Positions 50,146 to 61,043 of a DNA stretch of 64,000 bases are shown here, in pieces; within the stretch, counting starts at the first letter, position 1, and each line of letters starts with the position of its first letter. The DNA is taken from assembly GCA_001692895.1 (NCBI GenBank), contig KV748207.1:434001-498000 (forward strand), read 5' to 3'. The DNA is from Cenococcum geophilum 1.58 (lineage: Eukaryota; Ascomycota; Dothideomycetes; Gloniales; Gloniaceae). The notes under the pieces are model-generated. The model had not been told where the DNA came from, ran no database searches, and saw only the letters and a list, made by a program, of their open reading frames with translations. Position numbers and translations under genes: made by a program.

Positions 50146-53100
50146 TGTAGAGTTACTAGGGGGCACCTACTGCTTACCCCCTTGCCTTTTATTACTATTT
50201 CCCTTATAATCCGGAACTAATTTAGTATATTTTAACTAATAAGCCACTAGGTAACCGCCTTAAGGCCTTTTTATATTAAGAGTAGTGTATTATAGTTCTC
50301 TATGCCAGCTACTAAGAGTATTATTTCTTAATTAGTGCGTAGGGGGTATAGTAGTATTACGTGTTTTAGTGTCTGTCTTAGCTAGCTATATTCGTATCTT
50401 GGGCTACCTACTAGGATACCTACCTAGTAAAGCTAATCTTTTAGTCCTATTATTCCTATTTTTAAGAGTATTGCTATTATATTTTCTACCTTTATTAGGC
50501 CTTCTCGGAGCCCTTAGGTATTTACCCCCTATAGCGTTAACTATACTATAGCTTAGGTTTATTTTACCTAAGTTAGCCTCTATACCTTTAACTCCTATTT
50601 ACCTCTCTAGCATTAGTCTAACCAGTATTATATTACGGTAGATAGTTTCCTAGCATTCTTATATATTCTACTTTAGCTCCTTTTTCTATCTTACTATTAT
50701 CTTTACTAACCTCTTACGCGTCTCCCTTCTTCCTCTATATAGGCCTAGGCCCTAAAGCGGCACTATTCTTCTTCTGCTTTCTTTACCTATTTCTCTAATA
50801 TCTCTTCCCTACTTTAGGGTTATTGGTTTGTTCTTCTATGGGGCACCCTAGAGTTCCTCTATAGTTTACTTAGGCGTGTCTTAATATACTTTATAATATT
50901 AGAGTTACGTTTATTTTGTGTTCTTTATATTATAGCGGCTTTAATATATAACTATAGGGGGGGAATATTGGATTCCTTCTTAAGCAGTGCTGTGGCCGTT
51001 CGCTTATACCCGCCTATAATACTCTAAAGGTAGGCTGTTTAGACCTTTTAAAGTAGTTTATGGAGTAATTTAGGGGGGCCCTTCTTAGTTTCTCTAATGG
51101 CCTAAATACTGGATCTATATATTATAGTTGGCCGGACAACTGCTGTATATAGTAGGCGTAACCTCTAGAAGTATGGACCCTATATAAAATTAATAATTCT
51201 AGATAAAGTAATAAACTATGCTTAGCCTTTACGGGCCGCTTACGCCGTATATGCGCTTTACTAGAGCTTGCTATCTACCTATACTCCTAATACCCTTAGG
51301 CCCTAAACTAGTTAACCCCTAAAGCCTTAAATGCGAATTATATGCTAGAGATCTATAGATTGGTTGCGTTTTCTTATAAAATGGATTAGCTGGTATTTCT
51401 CTGGTGAGAATTGGACTCTATAACATTTTGCTTATTCTATATAAGTATTATAAGCTTTCTCTAATATTCTGCAATTCTCTATAGCTATTAGCCTGTATAT
51501 AATTAGGTTTATATCGTTAATAAAGCCTATTCCCTAGGTTGCCCCTTCCTTAAAAGAGTTAAGCAGGTTGCTTATAAAGAAAAGGAAGAGTATAGGTGAG
51601 AGGGATAATTCTTATAGTATTCCTATTATAACTATAATAGGGGGGCTCTAGTATCCGCTAAAGACTAGTAATATTTCTTTCTAGCCTATAAACCTTTAGA
51701 TAAATTGTATAATCTATTCTAGGAAGCCCTTTACCCTAAGGATATGTAGGAGACGCTTATAGGGTATATTATTATAGGCACTACTAATATCTAGGCTAAG
51801 TATTAATACTATAAAGTCCTTTCGCATCGCCTATGTAGATTTAATAGTGGTAGCGAGTAGCGTAAGTGCTAATAGTGTTAAGCGGTTCTTTCTTGCCCCT
51901 ATTTGGCTTTGTGGTAGTAGGGCGTATTCCTCTACTGTGTCTGCTATACGTTCTGCTATTACCCTTTTTAAGATCTTACTAAGGGTGTTTTCTAAGGCAA
52001 TAGGGCGGTAGCTTCCTAGGATTAAGTAATCTGCTTTACCTTCTTTTTATAGAATAACCGTTATTATAGATCTTCTAAGTTATGGGTAGTAGCCTATAGT
52101 AAAGTATGCTCTAGCTATATTTGCAAGCCAGGGTGCTATAAGTGGCCTATAGGTTTTTAGGGCCTTATTTAGAATCCTATTTAGTCCTAGTACTATATTG
52201 TTTAAAAGGCGGCTAATGGTTCTAGCTATTTCCTCTGTTATTATGTCGCTGTTAACCTACAGGCGAGTTACTAGTGTTTTACCCGTAATGTTACTAAGGT
52301 CTACTAGAGCCGGTTAGGGGAAGAACCTTTCTATAAGGATCTTTGCCTTCTTATCATTGTTATTTATAGCCTGTAATTCTCCTGCTCTTTATAGGGGTAG
52401 TAAGTATAAGTCTTCTGCTAGGCGCCCTACCTTTTTTTTTACCCATTTTGCTATAGCCTAAAGGCCCTTATTATAGGGGAGGCTTAAGTTAAAAGTATAC
52501 TCGTTTATAAACCATCTCTAGTTATTCCTTACTTCTTTTTTTAGGGTATTCTTTAGCTAGTTTCTTATGTCTTTATATTATCTCTCGTCTTTAGGGTTAT
52601 GGCTACTTATATATTTCCTTTTTACTTATTATTAGCTAGTAACCAGAACTGTGTATTATATAGACTATACGTGTCGCGTATAGAGGCCCGGTTTTGAAAT
52701 CGGGCAGTGCTCTTCTAGCCTATTTTTAATTACTGCCTAGATCCTTTTTAGTCTTTGGTTAATTTCCTTGGGGGTAGCTAATAAGCCTCGCTTGTTTAGT
52801 ATTAGGTGGATTTCTTCTAGGTCTTAAAGTTGTTATTTAACTATATTAAGGAAACTGTTTATCTTAAGCTTCCTTATTACGTATCTTTTTCTATTTAGTT
52901 ACGCTTTGGTATTTAGGTCTAGCTGTATCTAGATAGGGATATAGTCTAGGGTAAGTGCCTATTCTTCTTCAGGGTTATACCTTTTAAGTCTTTAGTATAG
53001 GCCTTCGTCTATAAATATAAGGTTAATTATACTTCTAGCGGTGCCTTATTGCTATATAATTGCTCCTAGGGGGGTAGCTAGCTTAAGGCCCTAGATATTT

Positions 53101-55400
53101 ATAGCTCTTAATAGGCACTTTAACTGTTAATCTGCAGTAATATAGATACCCCTCTACTACGGGTGGTAGAGGTTTATATCTCCTAATAGGATAGATTTTG
53201 TACCTTTAGTTTTTAGTAAGCTTATTACTAATATAATATTCTCTATTTATGGGACCCCTTTGACCCTAGGGTTATACACATTAATAATTTGTACCGGTCC
53301 CTTATATATTTGGATTGTTATAACTGCAATATCTGGGTTAACTGCCTGCTATGACCATAAGGATAGGCTAATAGCCTTGCTAATTATAAAGCACACGTGT
53401 ATAGCTGCTTTTGGTTTATATAGGAGCTGGAATCCTTAGGGGTAGTATATTAATTATGTGAAGGTATTATAATACGGCTCTTGTATAGTAAGGATATAGT
53501 ATTTCTCTGGGTTTAGACTATCTAGTAGGGGCCTTATAAGGCAGTGGTTTGTGTTGCCGCAGTTATACTATATAATGGATAGGTAGCGGACCCCTGGCGA
53601 GGGTCCTTTAACTCTCCTTTATTCCTTGCTTCTTCTATTTTTACTTTCTTTAGGATATTTAGAGCTTCTGTCTCTTATATCTATACCTTAGTTACTACTT
53701 ATTTTATATAGAGCTTTCCATTCCCGTATCTTGTGTTCCTATTAGCGCTTCTATATCTAAATCTATTATTGTTACCGGTTCTTCCCCTATTATTACTAGT
53801 CGGCTATATGCCCTTTATAGGTTAGCTGCGAATGTTATATTTACTATATTAAGTCTAATTCTTAATTGTCCTAGTCTTAAGCCTACTGTCGCTGTCTATA
53901 GGGGTCTTCCTATAGGGCGTCCTCTCCCTTATGTCCCTTGTGACCCTTATATCCCTACTTAGTTTAGTAATGTCGCGTAGCGTCACTTCTGGCCCATTAA
54001 GGCTTAGGATGGCTGGCCTAGCCCTCTAGTATTAAAGGTAGGAAACGCTAGGAAGGCACCTATGTCCCCCTAGCTTATCGTCTATTATTTCCATTTATAT
54101 AACCTAGCGTGTAGTTATTCCCGCAACTATTAAGCCCTTGCCTTCCGTCTTCTGTATTTAATGCAGTCTTCTCTCTCCTACGCCTTATATATACTTTAGT
54201 GGCAGTTTGCGCATTTTATTTAGTCTTAATTTAAGTAATGTCTCGTATTGTAGGGGCCTGCATAGTGGCCGCAGCACACCTATGCTGCGTATATAGATTA
54301 GGTGTATCCCTATTATATATAGCAATAGCATCGTTCTAAGCGTAGTCTATAGTTGTAGAGCCTTATGTTATATATAAGGCTATTTATAATTATTCCTTTT
54401 TGGATAAGGAGTTTTTACATTCCTAGTGTATATATACTAACGATAAGGGAGCTATGCGTTCGTCTGGTGTCTCCCTAGCGAGTCTCTGGCGACCCTTATG
54501 TCCTCTTGTTATTCTTATTATATGCTTAGTTTGTATTTTCCTATTAAAGCTATTAAATTCGGGTGATTTTAAGTCCTGGTATAAGGCGTTCCGTTTATCT
54601 TACTATCTCCTATATAATTGCTATATTGTCTGCCTAGCGTCCCTTTTCTACCCTAAGGCTTATAGGAACCACTAGGACTTTAACTAGGTAATCCTTATGG
54701 AGTACTTTTATGCTAATATGTTCTCCTAGCCTATCCCCTACCCTTACGGCTCGTTCCTTTGCCTATTAGTCCTTTAGGGTAACTTTAATATCTCCGCTCT
54801 TAAGGTATTAGACTATAATAGCGTTATGGACCTTTTTACGTATTTTTATAAGGACTTCTATTTCTAATTATCCCCTAAGCCCCTCTACTTATTCTGTGTT
54901 TAGTTATATTATAATTATATACCCGGTTATTAACTTAAGGGGGGTAGGTTTCCTATACTATAAAAGCGCAACTATGGCGGCCTAGGTGCGGTTCGCCAGT
55001 AAGGGGGGGTTATACTTATTTTTAATTTTACTTAGCCGTTAGAGGATTTAATTAAGGGTTTGCTAGAGGGGCGCCTAAGGTTCGCTAGACTAGTAGAGCC
55101 ATTCTACTAGTTATATTAGTTTATTATGGCTAACAGTTACTTCCCTATAATTTTAAATACTAGACGCGTCTAATAGGCTTTATATTTTATTAGATGCCTT
55201 TTTAATAAAGGTATTTCCGCTTTATGGTGTGGTATTCGCCTGTTTTTATTATGGAGGGCCATTGCTAGGCGTAGTTCTAGCGGTCGCGCGCGAGTGCGAG
55301 CCACTGTCGTTTGACGTATGCCTCCCCTGCGATACATGCATCTTAGGGGGATTCTTTAGGTGTTTTTTAGGGTTCTTTTAGTTGGTTTTAGTCTTTTTAG
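50146..55400 (-). mobile_element. Tad1-like non-LTR retrotransposon (LINE), RIP-mutated
   Basis: LINEs copy themselves by target-primed reverse transcription. On the minus strand the second ORF is clear. An AP-type endonuclease begins near 53620 (LSIIQYNCGNTNHCLIRPLL, ILTIQEPYYN, later IQIINVYNPRV) and a reverse transcriptase spans about 52050-51540 (KADYLILGSYRPIALENTLS, KILKRVIAERIADTVEEYAL, LSLDISSAYNNIPYKRLL, and FINDINLI where FxDD is expected). These phrases fit the fungal Tad1/CgT1 group. ORF1 (gag-like) probably occupies about 55050-53650 and its zinc knuckles are not resolved. A C-terminal RNase H was not confirmed. The 5' end is near 55.3-55.4 kb. Stops lie mostly at Gln and Trp positions. 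Confidence 0.75.
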
Positions 55401-55689
55401 GCCGGGTGCAGCAAGAGCTCCTTTTTTGCCTCTCTAGGTGCGTAGCGTATATAGTAAACTTAGTTAACTAAAATATTTCTAGTATTATTATTTCTAAGAG
55501 AGCATTAAGCTGCAGCTTATAGCACTTTTATTATTAAGGTAGCGTTTAGCCGCAAATTATAGTATTATTATTAGCGGTATAGTATATAGCCGCAAAATGC
55601 AACTAAATACGGCTAAATGCTAAAATNGCTTAATTAGCATAAACCTAATTTAAGATACTAGTAAATTTTTTTATAATGCCGCCCTGCCC

Positions 55690-55925
55690 CCTATACTTAC
55701 TAATATTAATAAAATATATATAAAATATAAAATATTAAATTTTTATTAATAATATTAAATTTATAAAAATTATATATTTTTATATGCTTAGTAATATTAA
55801 TAAAGCGTATATAAAATATTAAATTTATAAAAATTATACATTTATATATACTTAGTAATATTAATAAAGTATATATAAAATATTAAAATTATAAAAATTA
55901 TACTTTTATATATGCTTAGTAATCT
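55690..55925. repeat. 64-bp AT-rich tandem repeat
   Basis: CTTAGTAATATTAATAAAG recurs with starts at 55787, 55851 and 55915 (64-bp period), with an earlier variant at 55696. Units contain TATATAAAATATTAAATTTA and ATAAAAATTATA and are almost GC-free. One ambiguous base (N) lies just upstream at 55627. Confidence 0.8.
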
Positions 55926-55929
55926 TATA

Positions 55930-57830
55930 GTTAGCACTTAGTAGCTAAATACTAACACTTAATTATAAATGCCGCATTTGGCAGCTAAATGCTAGGAAAT
56001 GCTAGAAATGCTAAAAAATGCTAAAATGGCAGAAAAGTAAAATTAAATGCTGGTAAATTTTTTCCTGGCGTAGTTAAGGCGATAGTACTACTTTACTACT
56101 TAATAAAGGAAAATCTAAGGCTAATAAGCTATAGGTCTAAGATTTCGAAAAATAGATAAGGATACTACTAGGAAAGGAAAAGACCTATTAAGAGGTACCT
56201 TTTAGACTAGTACTACGATTACTAAAAGAAGACTAGGAAAAGTATAACAATAATTAGAAACTTAGAGAATTAAAAAAGGCTACTTAATAATTAAAAGGAA
56301 TTTCTATATTAAGAAAGACTTATTAAGAGTAAAGTAGCTTAGAGAAATTAATAATAATAAGGAATATAAATACCTAAGGACCTTATAATACGCGGAAATA
56401 CTTAGAACTAAGGTACGAATAAGACGATATTTTGTAAAATATAAGTATATAGTACTCCCGGATTTATATTAAAGATAGTATAGATAAAGAACTAGTAATA
56501 ATTAGGAAAACTTTAAATACTAGATATAATATAACTAATAAGGGATATTAAAGCTATAAAGAAAGCTTTAGTTAATATTAAAGGAAATCTTAAAGAATAG
56601 GTAGAGGACTAGCGAGATAATTAGTAAGTAATAATACTGGTAAGGATGGAGAAGAAACCTATTATATATTGGAAATAAAATTTTTAACTTAAAAAGGAAG
56701 ATAAATTAAGGATCGACCTAAAATACCTAGTATACTATATACTATTATAGATGTTAGCGACTTAGTTAATTAAGGTATAAGCACGGCACAAGGGACGCGC
56801 AAGCCTATATAATTGGTAGTCTATTAATAAGAATATTAAGCTAAAAACTAAAAGAAGGTTAAGGAAAGGATATATCTATATATATAGCGCTAAGTCTTTA
56901 GTTAAGCCCCTAACTAGGGTCCGTAACAGTGCCATAACAATAAATTATATAGATAATCTATATAGAATATATAAGAGACTAAAGACTAAAAATAAGAAGT
57001 TCTTAAATAGGATAGATTAGGACCTAAGTAAAAAAAAGTTTAAAAATACTAAATTTATATATAGATAGTATCTAACCTTAGAATAGTATTTAGGAACTTT
57101 AATAGTAGAAATACCTAGAGAACTAGTATCTTTTTTTTAAATCTATTGTATTATACTACGTATAATACTACATATGCAGCCTCTAGGCTATGGCGCTATA
57201 GTCCTATATACATAAATCCTTCTAAGGCAGCTTAACATGCACTAGTAACTAAGTGGACACTTTGGCCCGGTTTTAAGTGCTAGGGGAGTTTTGTCCTGAT
57301 ATTTTGCTCTTTAATATTTAGTTTACACTAAGGAAATAAAGAAATCCTAGCTCTTTTATCTATTTCTGCCGTATTCTGCTATTCCTAGAGTAGAAAAAGC
57401 GCTCTAAAAGATAGATTTAGTAACATTTTTGCATATAAAAACAAAGGGCCCTAGATAGTTTGCCAGTTTGGAGATAACTAACAGTTATTTCTATACGACT
57501 TTTTTTCCTGTACCTTGTTCCTCCTCCTTACTAAAGAAATAGGTAGGGAATTAGTAATTAGTAGGTACTCTCCCTAAAAGTAACCTACTAATTCTAGATT
57601 TACGTTCTAGAAAACGGGTATTTTATAAGGGCGAATCTTGCTACATAAACCCACCCTAGAAGGAAAAATTTTCACAAGATTGTCTTGTATGGGGTATAAA
57701 TACCAATTCCCCTATACACCTTATATTTTACGTGCTAAAGTAACACGGGCCGGCCCCCTTCCCCCCCTGCCGTAGCTACCCTATCTGCGCATCTGCGGTA
57801 CGCCTACAGTGCGGTGTTGTGTGGTATATT
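55930..57830. other. Unresolved decayed DNA, possibly an old retroelement
   Basis: About 56070-57150 on the plus strand gives Lys/Arg/Gln-rich coding-like frames that change phase (for example FIYRQYLTLEQYLGTLIVEI near 57060), without a recognised domain. About 57190-57760 is less RIP-mutated, contains a TATAAATA box near 57706 and ends GTAACA, so it could be an LTR, but no partner copy was found in the window. Confidence 0.35.
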
Positions 57831-57867
57831 GTAGCGGTAGTGGTGGCGGTAGTGGTGGCGGTAGTGG

Positions 57868-58200
57868 TAGAGGTCGTCTGCAGCGCGACGACTGTAGACA
57901 GATGGTGGAGGTCATCTGCAGCGTGATGGCTGTAGACGGGTTGTAGAGGTCGTCTGCAGCGTGATGGCTGTAGACAGGTTGTAGAGGTCGTCTGCAGCGC
58001 GATGGCTGTAGACAGGTTGTGGTAGAGGCCGTCTGCAGCGCGACGGCTGTAGACAGGTTGTGGTAGAGGTCGTCCGCAGCGCGATGGCTGTAGACAGGTT
58101 GTGGTAGAGGTCGTCTGCAGCGCGATGGCTGTAGACAGGTGATGGTGGAGGTCGTCTGCAGCGCGATAGCTGTAGACAGGTTGTAGTAGAGGTTGTGATG
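57868..58200. repeat. GC-rich minisatellite, about 41-52 bp units
   Basis: Eight tandem units of GTAGAGGTCGTCTGCAGCGC followed by GATGGCTGTAGACAGGTTGTG, preceded by a GTAGTGGTGGCG trinucleotide-like run (57834-57870). Within each unit GTCTGCAG pairs with CTGTAGAC across a 6-8 base loop, so every unit can fold. It is GC-rich and CA/TG-rich, in contrast to the RIP-mutated surroundings. Confidence 0.85.
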
Positions 58201-58557
58201 TGTCTGGTATTTGACGTCCGGTGACGTGTCCTTAGGGGCTATATAGCGAGCGGCGCCATAGCGACGACGACGGAGGAGCGAAGGGGGAGACGACAGAACT
58301 AGTATCTATAGTATATTGGAGAGAAAATCGATAAGAAGTATTAGCCGAAAAAGGACTAAGTTAAGGAACCTAAGTAATTAGAAAAAGGAGAGGCCTATAG
58401 GATAAGAGGGAGCTAGTAGTAGAGCCTTAAACGCTTAAAGGAATAATAGAATAATACCTAAACGTACGAATTAAACAGCGATAAGGGAAATTTAAGGTAC
58501 TAATTAATAGCAGAGTATTAACAAACTATATATTACTATTTGGAAAATAAAGACTTT
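58201..58557. other. Transition from GC-rich repeat to TA-rich decayed DNA
   Basis: 58201-58300 is GC-rich (ggcgccatagcgacgacgac) without an open frame. 58310-58557 is TA-rich and RIP-like, with no gene recognised. Confidence 0.35.
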
Positions 58558-58666
58558 AACATTGTGCTGGGAAGATTGACTTGGCGTCACAGGACATGCA
58601 AATTAGATGGATTGAGTTGAGATAAACTCCATATAAAATAAAAGATAACTACACATATCAAGTAGT

Positions 58667-58798
58667 GATCGCATAGTGTAGTTGGTTATCACGTCAGTCT
58701 AACAATTGTTGTGCACTGAAGGTGGGTGTTGGAACGTACAATCTCCGTACAGTTGTTAACAAACCGATAGGTCCCAGGATCGAGCCCTGGTGCGATCA
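58667..58798 (+). tRNA. tRNA-Val(AAC)-like gene with intron and an extra 49-bp insertion
   Basis: Acceptor strands GATCGCA (58667-58673) and TGCGATC (58791-58797) pair perfectly, with discriminator A at 58798. The D arm is GTGTAGTTGGTTATCAC. The anticodon stem TCAGT (58694-58698) pairs with ACTGA (58715-58719), with anticodon AAC at 58701-58703 and a candidate 9-nt intron, ATTGTTGTG, after position 37. The T stem CCAGG/CCTGG encloses ATCGAGC, which lacks the usual T54. Between the variable loop and the T arm, 45 extra bases (58724-58768) sit between two copies of AGGT (58720-58723 and 58769-58772). Removing one AGGT and the insert leaves a standard AGGTC variable loop. T runs from 58803 could terminate polymerase III. 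As it stands the RNA would carry the insert, so function is doubtful. Confidence 0.7.
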
Positions 58799-58884
58799 AA
58801 ATTTTTTATTTTTTATTTTATTAGTAATATAGATCAATTGATTTCATAGCATACTCTACAAAGCTCCCTTATAGCGATTGAAGT

Positions 58885-58906
58885 AACCGTGTCATAGAAC
58901 ACGGTT
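58885..58906 (-). other. Perfect hairpin abutting the stop codon
   Basis: AACCGTGT (58885-58892) and ACACGGTT (58899-58906) form an 8-bp stem with a 6-nt loop, directly adjoining the stop codon of the minus-strand gene at 58907-58909. Fungal polymerase II genes do not use such terminators, so it may be chance or an mRNA 3' end structure. Confidence 0.6.
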
Positions 58907-59915
58907 TTATTTATTGTATCCGTTTACTTTCTTAATCCTATCGTTCTGATCGTTGTGCTTGAGACTCCACCATCTTCGAGTACGTTTGCTTACTTCCAGC
59001 ATTGTTGCGCCCTCAAGCATGTCCACAAAACTATTCATTTTAAAAACCGAATGGTCCCCTCTTGATCGAAGCCAACCAGCAAATGGTGCCCCATCTGCAA
59101 ATGTACCTTCAACAAATAGGGCGAAACGAGAGGCGGGATCCAGTTTCGTAGCTTTCAGGCAGTATACATTGGGGATCCGACCGTTGGCTTTGAATTCTTC
59201 CTCAGTGATAAGCTCGGGCCGGACTTGAACAGGTGCCTTTTCCTCCAGGTGACCCCAGGTCATAGGTATAAAGAATCCGAAATAAGAGAGGCAAAACGAC
59301 TGGATAAAGGTGTTCCAGCGTTTATCTGGTGAGACCCTGACTTCCACTTCGAGGCCATTGCACAACTCATTGACCTTTGGGGCGTATCTTTTGACTCTAG
59401 AAACAACTCTTTGCCGTATGACACTTTCGTAGTATGCCCGAACGCTTGGATTTGGAGAAAACTTTAATTCGTAAAATCGTCGTCTCAGACTAGCGTAGTA
59501 TCGTTGGACCAGAGGATCGAGCGAATGAAAGATGGATGGATCTTGAGGTTCAACCTGGATTTTGTTGGGCCGTTGGTGAAGAGGCAACGCAATGTTGAGA
59601 TGTTTTCCTGCGTATGGTGCAACTCCATTTTCCGGCAGGTACTTTAGGAGGGTGTTTTTTGTAAGTGTCTGCAGCATGAGAGAACACCACATCTTAAGAA
59701 GATTGAGCAGGTTTGGGTCGTCACTATTGACTTCAGCCAAGAAAACGAAGTCTTTATCCACTTCGAAGTTTTTATAATCAATACCTCAGTCCCATACAAA
59801 GTAGTGCAAGCTCGGGTTCTGCGATCTATAATCAGGGTCTTGATGGCGGCGCAGTCGAACCGGGACCTCAATGCTTTGTCCAACGTAGAGAAAGAAGACT
59901 GTTGGGTCCAATTTT
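58907..59915 (-). pseudogene. GIY-YIG-like protein gene, nearly unmutated but broken
   Basis: GIY-YIG domains are small metal-dependent nuclease folds. The minus-strand frame contains DPTVFFLYVGQSIEVPV then RLRRHQDPDY (about 59905-59840), matching the second half of the signature (Y-V-G-Q-S) with the downstream Arg and His. It continues in the same frame through a TGA at 59786-59788, a change RIP could make from CGA, into a 284-codon open stretch ending NGYNK at 58907. At about 59690, LLNLLKMWCSLMLQTLT has Lys where a catalytic-type Glu might be expected. The rest (PVQVRPELITEEEFKANGRI, FALFVEGTFADGAPFAGWL) has no domain I can name. Base and codon use are ordinary, unlike the surroundings. 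The first half of the domain and the true start are missing at the junction with hAT sequence near 59920. The GTG at 59761 is only the first alternative start codon and is not chosen. Confidence 0.55.
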
Positions 59916-59919
59916 AGAA

Positions 59920-61043
59920 AGGCTTTATTAGTAAAGTTTATAATATTATTAAATATATTATGCGATTAATAGGACGCTGTAAGGACTTTATTAAGAATTA
60001 GCTTAAGGCCTATATAGAGGACAAACTATTTAATTATATAGAGCTTCTGCTTATTAAGGACGGAGGCGTTTAGTGGAATTTAACCTACTTTATACTCCGC
60101 TATGTATTACTTCTTTATAAGGTAATTAATAAATATCTACTTACTTAGAGGAAGCTAGCTAATAATAGCTACAATTTATTATAGGACGCACTTACTAATA
60201 ATAATTGGTAGTAGGTAGAGCGGCTTATTAAGATCCTAAAGCCTTTTATATTAGCTACTAAGTATATAAAAGGTAACGCTAATAGTCCTGGCGTTAAAGG
60301 CTTATATGGCGCTCTATAGGAGTTAATTACTAATATAGAACTCCTTTATTAAATCCTCTAGCGAACTTAGTAGAGCCTTAAGAATAAAAGCGACTTCTTT
60401 TTTAAATTGGGCGTTAATATGGCTCTCTAAAAGATTAATAAATATTTTAATAAAATAAAAGACAAAAGCCCTTATTACTTTGCCGTAGTTATCCTCTATC
60501 TATTGCTTAAATAAGCCTACTTTTATAATAAATGGAAACAGGGGCCTTAATAGTGGAAGCACGCCAAGCGGTATATGGAAACTATATTTGCTAACTTTAT
60601 CAATAATTAGGAAGATAAGGAAGATAAGTAACTAGTTAAGCCGCGATATAGGAAGGTTCCTTGTAAATCCGATAATAATTTAGCTAATAAATATACGCAG
60701 TTATTAGTTATTAATAAAAGCCTTACTTCTATATATAATTAAAAGCGGATTAAGCTTACTAGTAAGCTTAACCGCTACTACAATATAGGCCTTAAGTTTA
60801 TTAAGATCCGTACCAATAACGGTAATAAGGTAAACGATATTATTCCTAATCCTCTCACCTAGTGGCTTAATATTAGTTAAGTCCTCTATCTAACGCTTAC
60901 TAAGATTACTCTTAATATATTCTCTATACTAGCTATAAGCTCTATATATAAACAAGTCTTTAGTTAAGCCAAAAAGATTATTACTAATTGTTGGACTTAT
61001 AAGGGGATATTACGTAGCTACGGTTCGTAGATAGTATAATAAT
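59920..61043 (+). mobile_element. hAT transposase remnant, 5'-truncated, RIP-mutated
   Basis: hAT transposases cut and paste DNA with a DDE/RNase-H-like core and a C-terminal dimerisation region. The plus strand begins inside the core (FISKVYNIIKYIMRLI, then LLLIKDGGV, stop, WNLTYFILRY, matching the RWNSTY.ML motif). It continues with ILKPFILATKYIKGNA, KSPYYFAVVIL then KWKQGP, and ends in a hAT dimerisation region (NPLT, WLNIS, YLTLTKITLNIFSILA then SSIYKQVFS near 60860-60965). Stops fall at TGG and CAG positions as RIP predicts. The N-terminal zinc finger and first catalytic Asp are absent: the left end is abrupt at the unmutated island, and the right end is cut by or abuts the LTR element at 61044. 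No terminal inverted repeats were found. Confidence 0.7.

Noticed and set aside
57240-57275. Terminal inverted repeat of a pogo/Fot1-type transposon (TGGACACTTTGGCCCGG)
   Set aside because: No matching inverted partner was found within the window.
57190-57760. Solo LTR ending in TAACA with a TATAAATA box
   Set aside because: No second copy, no clear left TG boundary and no target duplication seen, so not called as an element.
58667-58798. SINE rather than tRNA gene
   Set aside because: Both acceptor strands are complete and pair perfectly, and there is no downstream tRNA-unrelated body or target duplication around the whole unit; only the internal insert is anomalous.
58953-59228. Plus-strand frame within the GIY-YIG-like gene
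   Set aside because: It lies wholly opposite the better-supported minus-strand gene, whose frame continues upstream with recognisable motifs.
59644-59883. Minus-strand 79-residue frame overlapping the GIY-YIG-like gene
   Set aside because: It is in a different phase. The gene's own phase carries YVGQS and continues into the 284-codon stretch, so this is a shadow.
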